DNA of 5,072 nt. It comes from an uncultured Burkholderiaceae bacterium. Its GTDB lineage: Bacteria; Pseudomonadota; Gammaproteobacteria; Burkholderiales; Burkholderiaceae_C. Positions within the stretch are counted from its first letter, which is position 1, and each line of letters begins with the position of its first letter. The notes under the pieces are model-generated. The model had not been told where the DNA came from. It saw only the letters and a list, made by a program, of their open reading frames with translations, and did no database searches. Shown here in pieces: positions 1 through 5,072 of this stretch. The translations under genes were made by a program, and so were the position numbers. The DNA lies in NCBI GenBank assembly GCA_938022295.1, contig CALIDR010000317.1, positions 1 to 5,072 of the forward strand. The letters are read 5' to 3'.

Positions 1-42
1 TGGTCCGGCATGGCGGTCACACCGATGGTTTCGAGGATATCG
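1..42 (+). other. Leader upstream of rpsP (partial)
   Basis: This short stretch precedes rpsP. The rpsP frame stays open back to an ATG at 10, but the extra residues have no counterpart in S16 proteins, so I read it as noncoding leader. It holds the rpsP ribosome-binding site. No convincing -35/-10 pair is visible, so the operon promoter probably lies before the window. Confidence 0.6.
33..36 (+). promoter_or_regulatory. Shine-Dalgarno of rpsP
   Basis: GAGG lies 6 nt before the ATG at 43. It decides the start in favour of position 43 over the in-frame ATGs at 10 and 25. Confidence 0.7.
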
Positions 43-294
43 ATGGTCGTCATCCGACTGGCTCGTGGCGGCGCCAAGAAGCGCCCGTTCTACAACATCG
101 TCGTCGCCGACTCGCGCAGCCGCCGCGACGGCCGCTTCATCGAGCGCCTGGGTTTCTACAACCCGATGGCCAGCGGCGGCGAGCAGCCGCTGCGCGTGGC
201 GATGGACCGCGTGACGCACTGGACCGGCGCCGGCGCGCAGCTGTCGCCGACGGTGGCGCGCCTCGTCGACCAGGCCAAGGCGACCGCGGCCTGA
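43..294 (+). CDS. rpsP: 30S ribosomal protein S16
   Basis: S16 is a small RNA-binding protein of the 30S body, needed for ordered folding of 16S rRNA during subunit assembly. The predicted product is 83 residues, against 82 in E. coli. Seen: the conserved N-terminus MVVIRLARGGAKKRPFYN, then VVADSR, GRFIERLGFYNP and a C-terminal segment with the HWTGAGAQLSPTVARL pattern of the family. The ATG at 43 is chosen because MVVIRL matches the canonical S16 start and a GAGG lies 6 nt upstream; the in-frame ATG at 10 would add 11 unmatched residues. It is the first gene of the trmD operon, 22 bp ahead of rimM. Strong translation is expected from its good ribosome-binding site. Nothing in the sequence suggests truncation or a paralogue. 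Confidence 0.97.
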   Translation: MVVIRLARGGAKKRPFYNIVVADSRSRRDGRFIERLGFYNPMASGGEQPLRVAMDRVTHWTGAGAQLSPTVARLVDQAKATAA

Positions 295-316
295 CGCCGC
301 GTCGCCGCGCACGCCG

Positions 317-880
317 GTGCCCGCGCCGTCCGAGGCCGACGCGCCGGCGTGGCCGGCCGACGCCGTCGAAGTCGGCCGCGTGAGTGGCGCCTGGGGCGTG
401 AAGGGGGCGCTGCGCGTCTCGCCTCACGCCGACTCGCCGGCGGCCCTGCTCGCCGCGCGCGAGTGGTTCCTGCGCCCGCCGGCCGACCCGCGTGTCGGCG
501 TGCGGCCCGTCGTGCTGAAGGTGACGCAGGCGCGCCGGCACGGCGAGGGCATCGTCGCCAGCGTCGCCGGCATCGCCGACCGCGACGCCGCCGAGGCCCT
601 GCGCGGCGCGGCGGTGTTCGTCTCCCGCGCGAGCTTCCCGGCGCCGGCGCCGGGCGAGTACTACTGGGTCGACCTGATCGGGCTGGACGTCGTCGACCGC
701 CGCGGCTCGCGAATCGGCGTCGTGCACGGCCTGATGGACCTCGGCCCGCATGCCGTGCTGCAGGTGCGGCCGCCCCCGCCAGGCCGCGGCGAGGTGCTGA
801 TCCCGTTCGTGGCCGCCTACGTCGACGAGGTCGACCTGGCTGCCCGGCGCGTCACCGTCGACTGGGACGCCGAGGCTTGA
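317..880 (+). CDS. rimM: Ribosome maturation factor RimM
   Basis: RimM is a cytoplasmic assembly factor that binds the 30S head through ribosomal protein S19 and helps process and fold 16S rRNA. The product is 187 residues (E. coli about 182). Seen: the N-terminal RimM domain starts at VEVGRVSGAWGVKGALRV (about 17-34). The C-terminal PRC-barrel begins at GEYYWVDLIGLDV (113-125) and ends with LIPFV (161-165) and VTVDWD (179-184), all family hallmarks. The start is GTG at 317, the only usual start codon I find in frame before the conserved VGRV motif. It has no recognisable Shine-Dalgarno sequence, so initiation is probably weak or coupled to rpsP, 22 bp upstream. The first 16 residues (Pro/Ala-rich) are not conserved. 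The gene is followed by trmD after 9 bp. Identity is secure; the exact start slightly less so. Confidence 0.95.
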   Translation: MPAPSEADAPAWPADAVEVGRVSGAWGVKGALRVSPHADSPAALLAAREWFLRPPADPRVGVRPVVLKVTQARRHGEGIVASVAGIADRDAAEALRGAAVFVSRASFPAPAPGEYYWVDLIGLDVVDRRGSRIGVVHGLMDLGPHAVLQVRPPPPGRGEVLIPFVAAYVDEVDLAARRVTVDWDAEA

Positions 881-889
881 ACGGCCGCG

Positions 890-1645
890 ATGCGCTTCGA
901 CGTCCTGACGCTGTTCCCGGAACTCTTCGCGCCGCACCTCGCGCTCGGCGTGACGCGGCGTGCCTTCGCGCCCGGCGGGCCGGTGGCCGTGCGGCTGTGG
1001 CCGCTGCGCGACTTCGGCGAGGGCCCGCACCGTCGGGTCGACGACCGGCCGTTCGGCGGCGGCCCCGGGATGGTGATGATGGCCGAGCCGCTGCAGCGCG
1101 CGCTGGCCGCGGTGCGCGCCGAGCGCGGCGGCGACGCGCCGCTGGTCCACTTCACGCCGACCGGCCGCCGGCTCGACCAGGCGCTGGTGCGCGAGTTCGC
1201 CGCCGGGCCGGGCGCGGTGCTGCTGTGCGGGCGCTACGAGGGCGTCGACCAGCGCTTCGTCGACGCCGAGGTCGACCTCGAGGTCAGCCTCGGCGACTTC
1301 GTGCTCTCGGGCGGCGAACTGCCCGCGCTCGCGCTGCTCGACGCCGTGGCGCGGCTGCAGCCCGGGGTGCTGCACGGCGAGGACTCGGCCGCGCAGGACA
1401 GCTTCGCCGGCGGCCTGCTCGAAGGCCCGCACTACACGCGGCCCGAGGTGTTGGGCGAGGGCGCCGGGGCACGTGCGGTGCCGGCGGTGCTGCTGTCGGG
1501 CCATCACGCGCAGATCGCGCGCTGGCGTCGCGAGCGTGCGCTCGAGCGCACCGCGCGCCAGCGGCCGGACCTGATCGCCGCCGCGCGCGCTACAGGCGCG
1601 CTCGGCGCCGACGACGAGGCGTTCCTGCGCTCGCTCGGCCTATAA
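890..1645 (+). CDS. trmD: tRNA (guanine37-N1)-methyltransferase TrmD
   Basis: TrmD uses S-adenosylmethionine to methylate N1 of G37 next to the anticodon of tRNAs for Pro, Leu and Arg, preventing +1 frameshifting. It is a cytoplasmic SPOUT-family dimer with a trefoil knot. The product is 251 residues, near the family norm of about 255. Seen: N-terminal MRFDVLTLFPELF, then DDRPFGGGPGMVMM (51-64), the knot region LLCGRYEGVDQRF (111-123), and SLGDFVLSGGELPALALLD (133-151). These are followed by catalytic-site residues corresponding to E. coli Arg154 (R155) and Asp169 (D170 in QDSF), and by LLEGPHYTRPEVL (176-188). The ATG at 890 matches the family start. No Shine-Dalgarno lies at a usable distance (a GAGG ends 14 nt upstream), so coupling to rimM, which stops 9 bp before, is likely. 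The last two codons, CTA and TAA, are unusual here and form part of a TATAAT element. Confidence 0.98.
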   Translation: MRFDVLTLFPELFAPHLALGVTRRAFAPGGPVAVRLWPLRDFGEGPHRRVDDRPFGGGPGMVMMAEPLQRALAAVRAERGGDAPLVHFTPTGRRLDQALVREFAAGPGAVLLCGRYEGVDQRFVDAEVDLEVSLGDFVLSGGELPALALLDAVARLQPGVLHGEDSAAQDSFAGGLLEGPHYTRPEVLGEGAGARAVPAVLLSGHHAQIARWRRERALERTARQRPDLIAAARATGALGADDEAFLRSLGL

Positions 1646-1646
1646 T
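1641..1646 (+). promoter_or_regulatory. Candidate -10 element of an internal rplS promoter
   Basis: A perfect TATAAT covers the last codon and the stop of trmD, about 105 bp before rplS. A six-base AT-only consensus is rare in DNA this GC-rich. The matching -35 hexamer is poor (GGCGTT at 1618-1623 with 17-bp spacing) and there is no TG extension, so activity is inferred. Initiation would fall near 1653, giving a leader of roughly 98 nt. Confidence 0.5.
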
Positions 1647-1751
1647 CATCGGCTTTGCGATCCTCTGCCGGCCGCGACCGAGATCCGACGTCGCCACCGC
1701 CATCACACCCCCATCCGACCCAGGGGCCGCCACGATCGCCCGGAGACCTGC
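1646..1751 (+). promoter_or_regulatory. rplS leader, with C-rich G-poor tract
   Basis: This is the longest gap between the genes on the + strand (106 bp) in an otherwise tight cluster. I see no open frame worth calling. It contains a C-rich, G-poor stretch at 1691-1721 (19 C and 3 G of 31 by hand count) and a direct repeat ATCCGAC at 1683-1689 and 1713-1719. Close to the start, GGGC (1724-1727) could pair with GCCC (1738-1741), beside the Shine-Dalgarno. The tract could be an unstructured standby region or a Rho-loading site; neither is shown by sequence alone. Confidence 0.4.
1742..1746 (+). promoter_or_regulatory. Shine-Dalgarno of rplS
   Basis: GGAGA lies 5 nt before the ATG at 1752. It is the best ribosome-binding site in the window and fits high expression of a ribosomal protein. 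Confidence 0.8.
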
Positions 1752-2105
1752 ATGAACCTGATTGCGACGCTCGAGCGTGAAGAGATCGCTCGCCTGAACA
1801 AGACGATCCCCGATTTCGCGCCGGGCGACACCGTCGTCGTCAACGTCAACGTCGTCGAAGGCAACCGCAAGCGCGTGCAGGCCTACGAAGGCGTCGTGAT
1901 CGCCAAGCGCAACCGCGGGCTGAACAGCAGCTTCATCGTGCGCAAGGTCTCCAGCGGCGAGGGGGTGGAGCGCACGTTCCAGCTCTACAGCCCGCTGATC
2001 GCCGGCATCGAGGTCAAGCGGCGCGGCGACGTTCGCCGCGCCAAGCTCTACTACCTGCGCGACCGCAGCGGCAAGTCCGCGCGCATCAAGGAAAAGCTCG
2101 CCTGA
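1752..2105 (+). CDS. rplS: 50S ribosomal protein L19
   Basis: L19 sits at the 30S-50S interface of the large subunit and takes part in an intersubunit bridge. The product is 117 residues (E. coli 115). Seen: MNLIATLEREEI at the N-terminus, FAPGDTVVVNVNVVEGNRKR (22-41), AYEGVVIAKRNRGLNSSFIV (44-63), ERTFQLYSPLI (73-83), and the basic C-terminal run KRRGDVRRAKLYYLRDRSGK (89-108) ending in RIKEKLA. The ATG at 1752 matches the family start and follows a GGAGA. Codon choice looks less extreme in GC than in the neighbours, with AAG Lys and AAC Asn prominent, as expected for a basic, highly expressed protein. It is the fourth gene of the trmD operon, and the TATAAT at 1641 may give it a transcript of its own. 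Confidence 0.98.
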   Translation: MNLIATLEREEIARLNKTIPDFAPGDTVVVNVNVVEGNRKRVQAYEGVVIAKRNRGLNSSFIVRKVSSGEGVERTFQLYSPLIAGIEVKRRGDVRRAKLYYLRDRSGKSARIKEKLA

Positions 2106-2129
2106 CGGCGGGTCGCGGGCGCGCCGCCG
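2106..2129 (+). promoter_or_regulatory. Possible hairpin between rplS and the Nudix gene
   Basis: CGGCGG (2106-2111) can pair with CCGCCG (2124-2129) around a 12-nt loop, filling almost the whole 26-bp gap and ending 2 nt before the GTG start. There is no T-tract, so it is not a standard intrinsic terminator. It could stabilise the rplS 3' end or hinder initiation on the next gene. Such stems also arise by chance in DNA of this composition. Confidence 0.3.
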
Positions 2130-2131
2130 GC

Positions 2132-2833
2132 GTGAACGCGCCGCTGATCGTCGACCCGCAGGCGGCGCCGGTGATCGGCGTCGACGATCACCTGCCGCCG
2201 CTGCCGGCGCACCGCCTGACGCCCCGCGCACTGCGCGAGCGCTTCGCGCAGGGCCGCGACTGGCAGCCGCCGATCGCCGGCGACGGCGCGACGTGGGCGC
2301 GCGCGCCGGCGCCGGCGGCCGTGCTGGTACCCCTGGTCGCCCACGACGATGGTTTGCGCGTGCTGCTGACGCGGCGCACCGACCATCTGCGGGCGCACGC
2401 CGGCCAGATCAGCTTTCCCGGTGGCCGGCAGGAAGGCGGCGACCGCGACGCCGTGGCCGCTGCGCTGCGCGAGGCGCGCGAGGAGATCGGCCTCGACCCG
2501 CGCCACGTCGACGTCATCGGCACGCTGCCGCGCTACACGACGGTGACGGCGTTCCACGTCACGCCGGTCGTCGCGCTGGTCGAGCCCGGCGTCGCGCTCG
2601 CGGTGGACGCCAACGAGGTCGCCGAGGTGTTCGAGGTTCCGCTCGCCTTCCTGATGACGCCGGCGCACCACCGCCGCCACGCAATCGAGATCGGGGGCCA
2701 GCGGCGCCAGTTCCTCTCGATGCCCTGGTCACCGCCGCCGGCCGACCCCGGGCGCGGCCACGCGCCGCCGTACTTCATCTGGGGCGCGACGGCGGCGATG
2801 CTGCGCAACCTGTACCACTTCCTCGCCGTCTGA
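2132..2833 (+). CDS. Nudix hydrolase, CoA pyrophosphatase type
   Basis: The product is a 233-residue Nudix hydrolase of the UPF0035/CoA pyrophosphatase subgroup (NudL/PCD1-like). Characterised members split coenzyme A or its derivatives into 4'-phosphopantetheine and 3',5'-ADP with Mg2+ or Mn2+. Seen: the UPF0035 signature LLTRRTDHLRAHAGQ (78-92) leading into SFPGG (94-98), then the Nudix helix LREAREEIGL (112-121) with metal-binding Glu residues in REAREE. These are followed by TAFHVTPVVALV (139-150), VAEVFEVPLAFL (163-174) and the C-terminal FIWGATAAMLRNLYHFLAV, all typical of betaproteobacterial members. The approximately 60-residue N-terminal extension (PVIGVDDHLPPLPAHRLTP) also recurs in that group. 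The start is GTG at 2132, 26 bp after rplS, with no clear Shine-Dalgarno; coupling to rplS is possible. The substrate is inferred from the family only, and E. coli NudL itself is reported to be a weak enzyme. No membrane segment or signal peptide is seen, so a cytoplasmic location is expected. Confidence 0.9.
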   Translation: MNAPLIVDPQAAPVIGVDDHLPPLPAHRLTPRALRERFAQGRDWQPPIAGDGATWARAPAPAAVLVPLVAHDDGLRVLLTRRTDHLRAHAGQISFPGGRQEGGDRDAVAAALREAREEIGLDPRHVDVIGTLPRYTTVTAFHVTPVVALVEPGVALAVDANEVAEVFEVPLAFLMTPAHHRRHAIEIGGQRRQFLSMPWSPPPADPGRGHAPPYFIWGATAAMLRNLYHFLAV

Positions 2834-2891
2834 AGCGGCCGGCCGCGGTCGGCGCCGGCAGGGCCGGTGGGCGGCACTATCATCGTGCAGG
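2834..2891 (+). other. Gap between Nudix and CobD-like genes
   Basis: The 58-bp gap holds a perfect 12-bp palindrome GCGGCCGGCCGC (2835-2846) and a small hairpin CCGGC-AGG-GCCGG (2855-2867). Neither is followed by a T-run, so no intrinsic terminator is called. A TATCAT lies just before the next start codon. Confidence 0.4.
2878..2883 (+). promoter_or_regulatory. Candidate -10 element close to the CobD-like start
   Basis: TATCAT matches 5 of 6 bases of the -10 consensus and ends 8 nt before the ATG at 2892. Transcription from it would begin within a base or two of the start codon, giving a leaderless or nearly leaderless mRNA. The -35 region (CCGGCA at 2855-2860) is poor, so this is tentative. 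Confidence 0.35.
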
Positions 2892-3881
2892 ATGAGTCTG
2901 TTCGCCGTCCTGCTGTCGCTGGTGCTCGAGCAGCTCAAGCCGCTGCGGCGCGACAGCCGCGTGCACCAGGCCCTGATCGCGTGGGTCGGGTGGAGCGGCC
3001 GCAACTTCGACGCCGGCAAGCCGCACCACGCCGCGCTCGTCTGGGGCGTGGCGGTGCTGGCGCCGACGCTCGTCGTGCTCGCCGTCTTCCTCGGCCTGCA
3101 GCGCTTCCACGCCGCGCTCGGGCTGCTGTTCAGCGTCGGCGTGCTGTACCTGACGCTCGGCTTCCGCCCGTTCAGCCACTACGTCGGCCGCATCCGCGAC
3201 TGTCTCGAGCGCGGCGACGAGGCCGGCGCGCGCGCGCTGCTGGCCGAGTGGCGGCACCTCGACACGAGCGAACTGCCACGCACCGAGGTGCTGCGCCACG
3301 TGATCGAGCACGCGCTGCTGTCGGCGCACCGGCACGTGTTCGGCGTCCTGTTCTGGTACGTGCTGCTGTCCACGCTCGGCCTCGGGCCGGCCGGCGCCGT
3401 GCTGTACCGGATGGCCGAGTTCACGAGCCGCTACTGGGGCTTTCGCAGCCGCACGCTGGGCGAACCCGTCAACGAGCGGCTGCAGGCGACGTCGCAGCAC
3501 CTGTTCGAGCTCGTCGACCACGTCCCGTGCCGGCTGACCGCGTCCGGCTTCGCCGTCGTCGGCAACTTCGAGGAGGCGGTCAACGGCTGGCGGCGCGACG
3601 CCGCACTGTGGACACGCCCCAACGAGGGCGTCGTGCTGGCGTCGGCCGCCGGTGCGCTGGGCGTTCAGCTCGGCGGCCAGACGGCGCCGGGCATGAGTCC
3701 GGACCGGGCGCAGACCTTCAGCCGCGGCTCCGGCGCCGACTTCGCCAGCGCCGCCGGCTCGACGCCGGGCGTGCCGCTGCAGCTCGGTCACCTGCAGAAC
3801 GTGATCGCGCTGGTGTGGCGCTCGGTCGTGCTGTGGCTGCTGCTGCTGGCGCTGCTGACGGTGGCCAACCTGCTCGGCTGA
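2892..3881 (+). CDS. CobD/CbiB-family membrane protein, function unknown
   Basis: The product is a 329-residue integral membrane protein of the CobD/CbiB superfamily. True CobD/CbiB attaches aminopropanol to adenosylcobyric acid in cobalamin synthesis, but this subgroup recurs in betaproteobacteria beside rplS rather than in cobalamin loci. Seen: an N-terminal segment ending LVLEQLKPL (10-18), hydrophobic spans at about 45-69, 74-92, 148-172 and 303-327, and a hydrophilic loop at about 95-145. CbiB-like motifs follow: GPAGAVLYRMAE (165-176), LVDHVPCRLTA (207-217, compare DWLPARLTA) and NEGVVLASAAGALGVQLGG (244-262, compare the AMAGALGVRLGG region of CbiB). The ATG at 2892 fits the family start; the AGG directly against it is too close to serve as a Shine-Dalgarno. 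The gene lies 58 bp after the Nudix gene. AmpE-like regulatory proteins are distant relatives and an alternative label. I infer the fold but not the reaction, and would not transfer the cobalamin function without evidence. Confidence 0.85.
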   Translation: MSLFAVLLSLVLEQLKPLRRDSRVHQALIAWVGWSGRNFDAGKPHHAALVWGVAVLAPTLVVLAVFLGLQRFHAALGLLFSVGVLYLTLGFRPFSHYVGRIRDCLERGDEAGARALLAEWRHLDTSELPRTEVLRHVIEHALLSAHRHVFGVLFWYVLLSTLGLGPAGAVLYRMAEFTSRYWGFRSRTLGEPVNERLQATSQHLFELVDHVPCRLTASGFAVVGNFEEAVNGWRRDAALWTRPNEGVVLASAAGALGVQLGGQTAPGMSPDRAQTFSRGSGADFASAAGSTPGVPLQLGHLQNVIALVWRSVVLWLLLLALLTVANLLG

Positions 3882-3887
3882 CGTCAG
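3878..3887. other. Palindrome spanning the two convergent stop codons
   Basis: CTGACGTCAG is a perfect 10-bp inverted repeat. It contains the TGA of the CobD-like gene (3879-3881) and, on the other strand, the TGA of the diguanylate cyclase gene (3886-3884). Part of the symmetry follows from two TGA stops facing each other across CG. A longer but interrupted pairing of CGGCTG (3875-3880) with CAGCCG (3896-3901) is also possible. No T-tract follows on either side, so it is not called a terminator. Confidence 0.5.
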
Positions 3888-5068
3888 ACCAGCCCCAGCC
3901 GCCGACTCTCGACGAACACCGGGTGGCTCTCGTCGCCGTCGGCGCTGACGGCACGCCCGCGCCCCTGGCGCTTGGCCTCGTACAGCGCCTGGTCGGCGCG
4001 CCGGATCGCGTCGTCGAGCGTCTCCTCGCCGCGCAGCTGCACCATGCCAAAGCTCAGCGACAGCGTCGGCATCTCGAGCCTGGTGGCACGCTCCTGCGCC
4101 GCGCGCACGATGCGCGTGGCCACCTGCATCGCGTCGCGCAGCTCGGTGCCCGGCAGCAGGATCACGAACTCGTCGCCTCCGTGGCGGCCGGCGACGTCGT
4201 CGGCGCGCAGCGTCTCCTGCACGCACTGCGACACCAGGCGCAGGGCACGGTCGCCCGCGGCGTGGCCCTGCTCGTCGTTGATGCGCTTGAAGTGGTCGAT
4301 GTCGAACATCAGCACCGCGCCGCCGCGCGCGGGCTGGCGCTGCAGCACGCGGCGCGCCAGTTCGCCGAAGTGGCGCCGGTTCGGCACCTGCGTCAGCATG
4401 TCGAAGTTGGCCAGATGGCGCAGCCGCCGCCGCGAGTCCCGCAGTTCGCCCACCGTGCGCTCGTGCGTCATTTGCAGGGTGATGAAGCCCGTCACGACGG
4501 CGAGCAGCGCCGGTACCGCCACCGCGAGCGCGGCCGGCGCCGGCACCGGCAGGCGCAGCCCGATCGCCAGGTGCAGCAAGGCCGCCAGCGCCGCCGATGC
4601 GGCGAGCACGCGCAGCTCGACACTCTCGCGCGCGGCGGCCGACGTGCCGACGACGAACGCAAGGTGCCCGTGCACGAGGGTCATCGCCAGCGCCGAGGTG
4701 ACCGCGGCGGCCTCCAGCGCCGGGCCGGCGGCCGCCACCAGCAGTGCGACGACGAGCACCGCGGCGTCGCCGAGACCGGTGCCGGGCAGCGGCTGGCGGC
4801 CCTGGAAGCGGCGCAGGCCGAGCAGCACGAGCGACGGCCAGGCCAGCAGCAGTGCCTGGCCGACGGCGGCGGCGAGGCCGCCCGCCACCAGCGGGATCGC
4901 CAGTCCGACCGCCAGCAGCGCCTGCGCCGCCACCCACTGCCGGTAGCCGCGATGGGCCGCCCGCCCGGAGGTGGCCACCGTCATCAGCGCGGCCACCGTC
5001 GCGACGAGGCCGGCGCAGGCGAGCGTCGCGCCGGGGGCCAAGGCTATCGTTTCTGACATGACGATCAT
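3884..5068 (-). CDS. Membrane-anchored GGDEF diguanylate cyclase
   Basis: The product probably makes the second messenger cyclic di-GMP from two GTP at the inner membrane, with an N-terminal membrane module for sensing or anchoring. The length is 394 residues if it starts at 5068. Seen: about six to seven hydrophobic spans between residues 8 and 198, including a WVAAQALLAVGLAIPL...LVLLGLRRFQGR segment of a type frequent before GGDEF domains. A short charged, probably helical linker follows (201-219), then the GGDEF domain (about 220-375). In it are DMLTQVPNRR (223-232), FDIDHFKRIND (255-265) with metal-binding D256, the active-site GGDEF (297-301), and LSFGMVQLRG (338-347). RADD (288-291) lies five residues before GGDEF and matches the RxxD inhibitory site that binds c-di-GMP. 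No EAL or HD-GYP domain is present. The ATG at 5059 (MSET) is an equally good start; the window ends too soon to choose. The gene converges on the CobD-like gene with 2 bp between. Confidence 0.93.
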   Translation of the reverse strand: MIVMSETIALAPGATLACAGLVATVAALMTVATSGRAAHRGYRQWVAAQALLAVGLAIPLVAGGLAAAVGQALLLAWPSLVLLGLRRFQGRQPLPGTGLGDAAVLVVALLVAAAGPALEAAAVTSALAMTLVHGHLAFVVGTSAAARESVELRVLAASAALAALLHLAIGLRLPVPAPAALAVAVPALLAVVTGFITLQMTHERTVGELRDSRRRLRHLANFDMLTQVPNRRHFGELARRVLQRQPARGGAVLMFDIDHFKRINDEQGHAAGDRALRLVSQCVQETLRADDVAGRHGGDEFVILLPGTELRDAMQVATRIVRAAQERATRLEMPTLSLSFGMVQLRGEETLDDAIRRADQALYEAKRQGRGRAVSADGDESHPVFVESRRLGLV

Positions 5069-5072
5069 TGTC

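Noticed and set aside
10..42. N-terminal extension of S16 from the in-frame ATG at 10
   Set aside because: S16 proteins begin at MVxIRLAR, and the Shine-Dalgarno at 33-36 lies inside the supposed extension, correctly placed for the ATG at 43.
137..1507. Long open frame on the - strand opposite rpsP-rimM-trmD (about 456 codons)
   Set aside because: It is antisense to three confidently identified genes, and its product is Arg/Gly/His-rich low-complexity sequence with no domain. Stops are rare by chance in DNA this GC-rich.
349..1755. Long + strand frame overlapping rimM, trmD and the rplS leader
   Set aside because: It is an Arg/Ala-rich out-of-frame shadow of rimM and trmD, with no recognisable motif and no ribosome-binding site.
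1831..1860. Repetitive GTCGTC/GTCAAC run inside rplS, resembling a short repeat or binding site
   Set aside because: It simply encodes the conserved L19 stretch VVVNVNVVE with GTC and AAC codons.
2835..2867. GC-rich palindromes after the Nudix gene as a Rho-independent terminator
   Set aside because: Neither stem is followed by a run of T, and self-complementary GCGGCC/GCCGGC strings are common in this composition.
2880..4937. Open - strand frame of about 685 codons
   Set aside because: It overlaps the GGDEF gene in another frame and is antisense to the CobD-like gene; the translation is low-complexity.
2867..5056. Open + strand frame of about 729 codons covering the CobD-like gene and the reverse of the cyclase gene
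   Set aside because: It runs out of frame through one real gene and antisense through another. The product is Arg/Ala/Gln-rich without any domain.
1..5072. A new defence, mobile or biosynthetic system
   Set aside because: All coding space is taken by housekeeping genes and one signalling gene in a conserved order. I see no transposase, integrase, att-like repeat, CRISPR repeat, tRNA or shift in composition.

Overview
The window is very GC-rich (by eye well above 70%) and carries a compact, almost gap-free chromosomal segment. The gene order rpsP-rimM-trmD-rplS, then a CoA-pyrophosphatase-type Nudix gene and an orphan CobD/CbiB-like membrane protein, together with the protein sequences, points to a betaproteobacterium. 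The order Burkholderiales, perhaps a Rubrivivax/Leptothrix/Methylibium-type lineage, is my inference from recalled family sequences; no search was run.

Layout: 1-42 is leader with the rpsP ribosome-binding site. 43-294 is rpsP (S16), 317-880 rimM (30S maturation factor), 890-1645 trmD (tRNA m1G37 methyltransferase), and 1646-1751 a leader with a perfect TATAAT at its upstream edge. 1752-2105 is rplS (L19), 2132-2833 the Nudix hydrolase, and 2892-3881 the CobD/CbiB-like membrane protein. All of these are on the + strand. On the - strand, 5068-3884 encodes a membrane-anchored GGDEF diguanylate cyclase that converges on the CobD-like gene with only 2 bp between the stop codons.

How the genes work together: the first four form the classic trmD operon, which joins two ribosomal proteins to a 30S assembly factor and a tRNA modification enzyme. 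The two ribosomal protein genes have clear Shine-Dalgarno sequences, while rimM (GTG start) and trmD have none. This agrees with the known need for far more S16 and L19 than RimM and TrmD. An internal promoter overlapping the trmD stop may give rplS extra transcription. The Nudix and CobD-like genes trail the operon and are probably housekeeping genes of loosely related function. The diguanylate cyclase is a separate signalling gene with an intact active site and an RxxD inhibitory site.

I see no RNA gene, mobile element, CRISPR array or obviously foreign segment, and no convincing new multi-gene system. The points worth following are regulatory (internal promoter, C-rich leader, hairpin before the Nudix gene, possible leaderless start, 2-bp convergent junction) and the unexplained role of the orphan CobD/CbiB-like protein.
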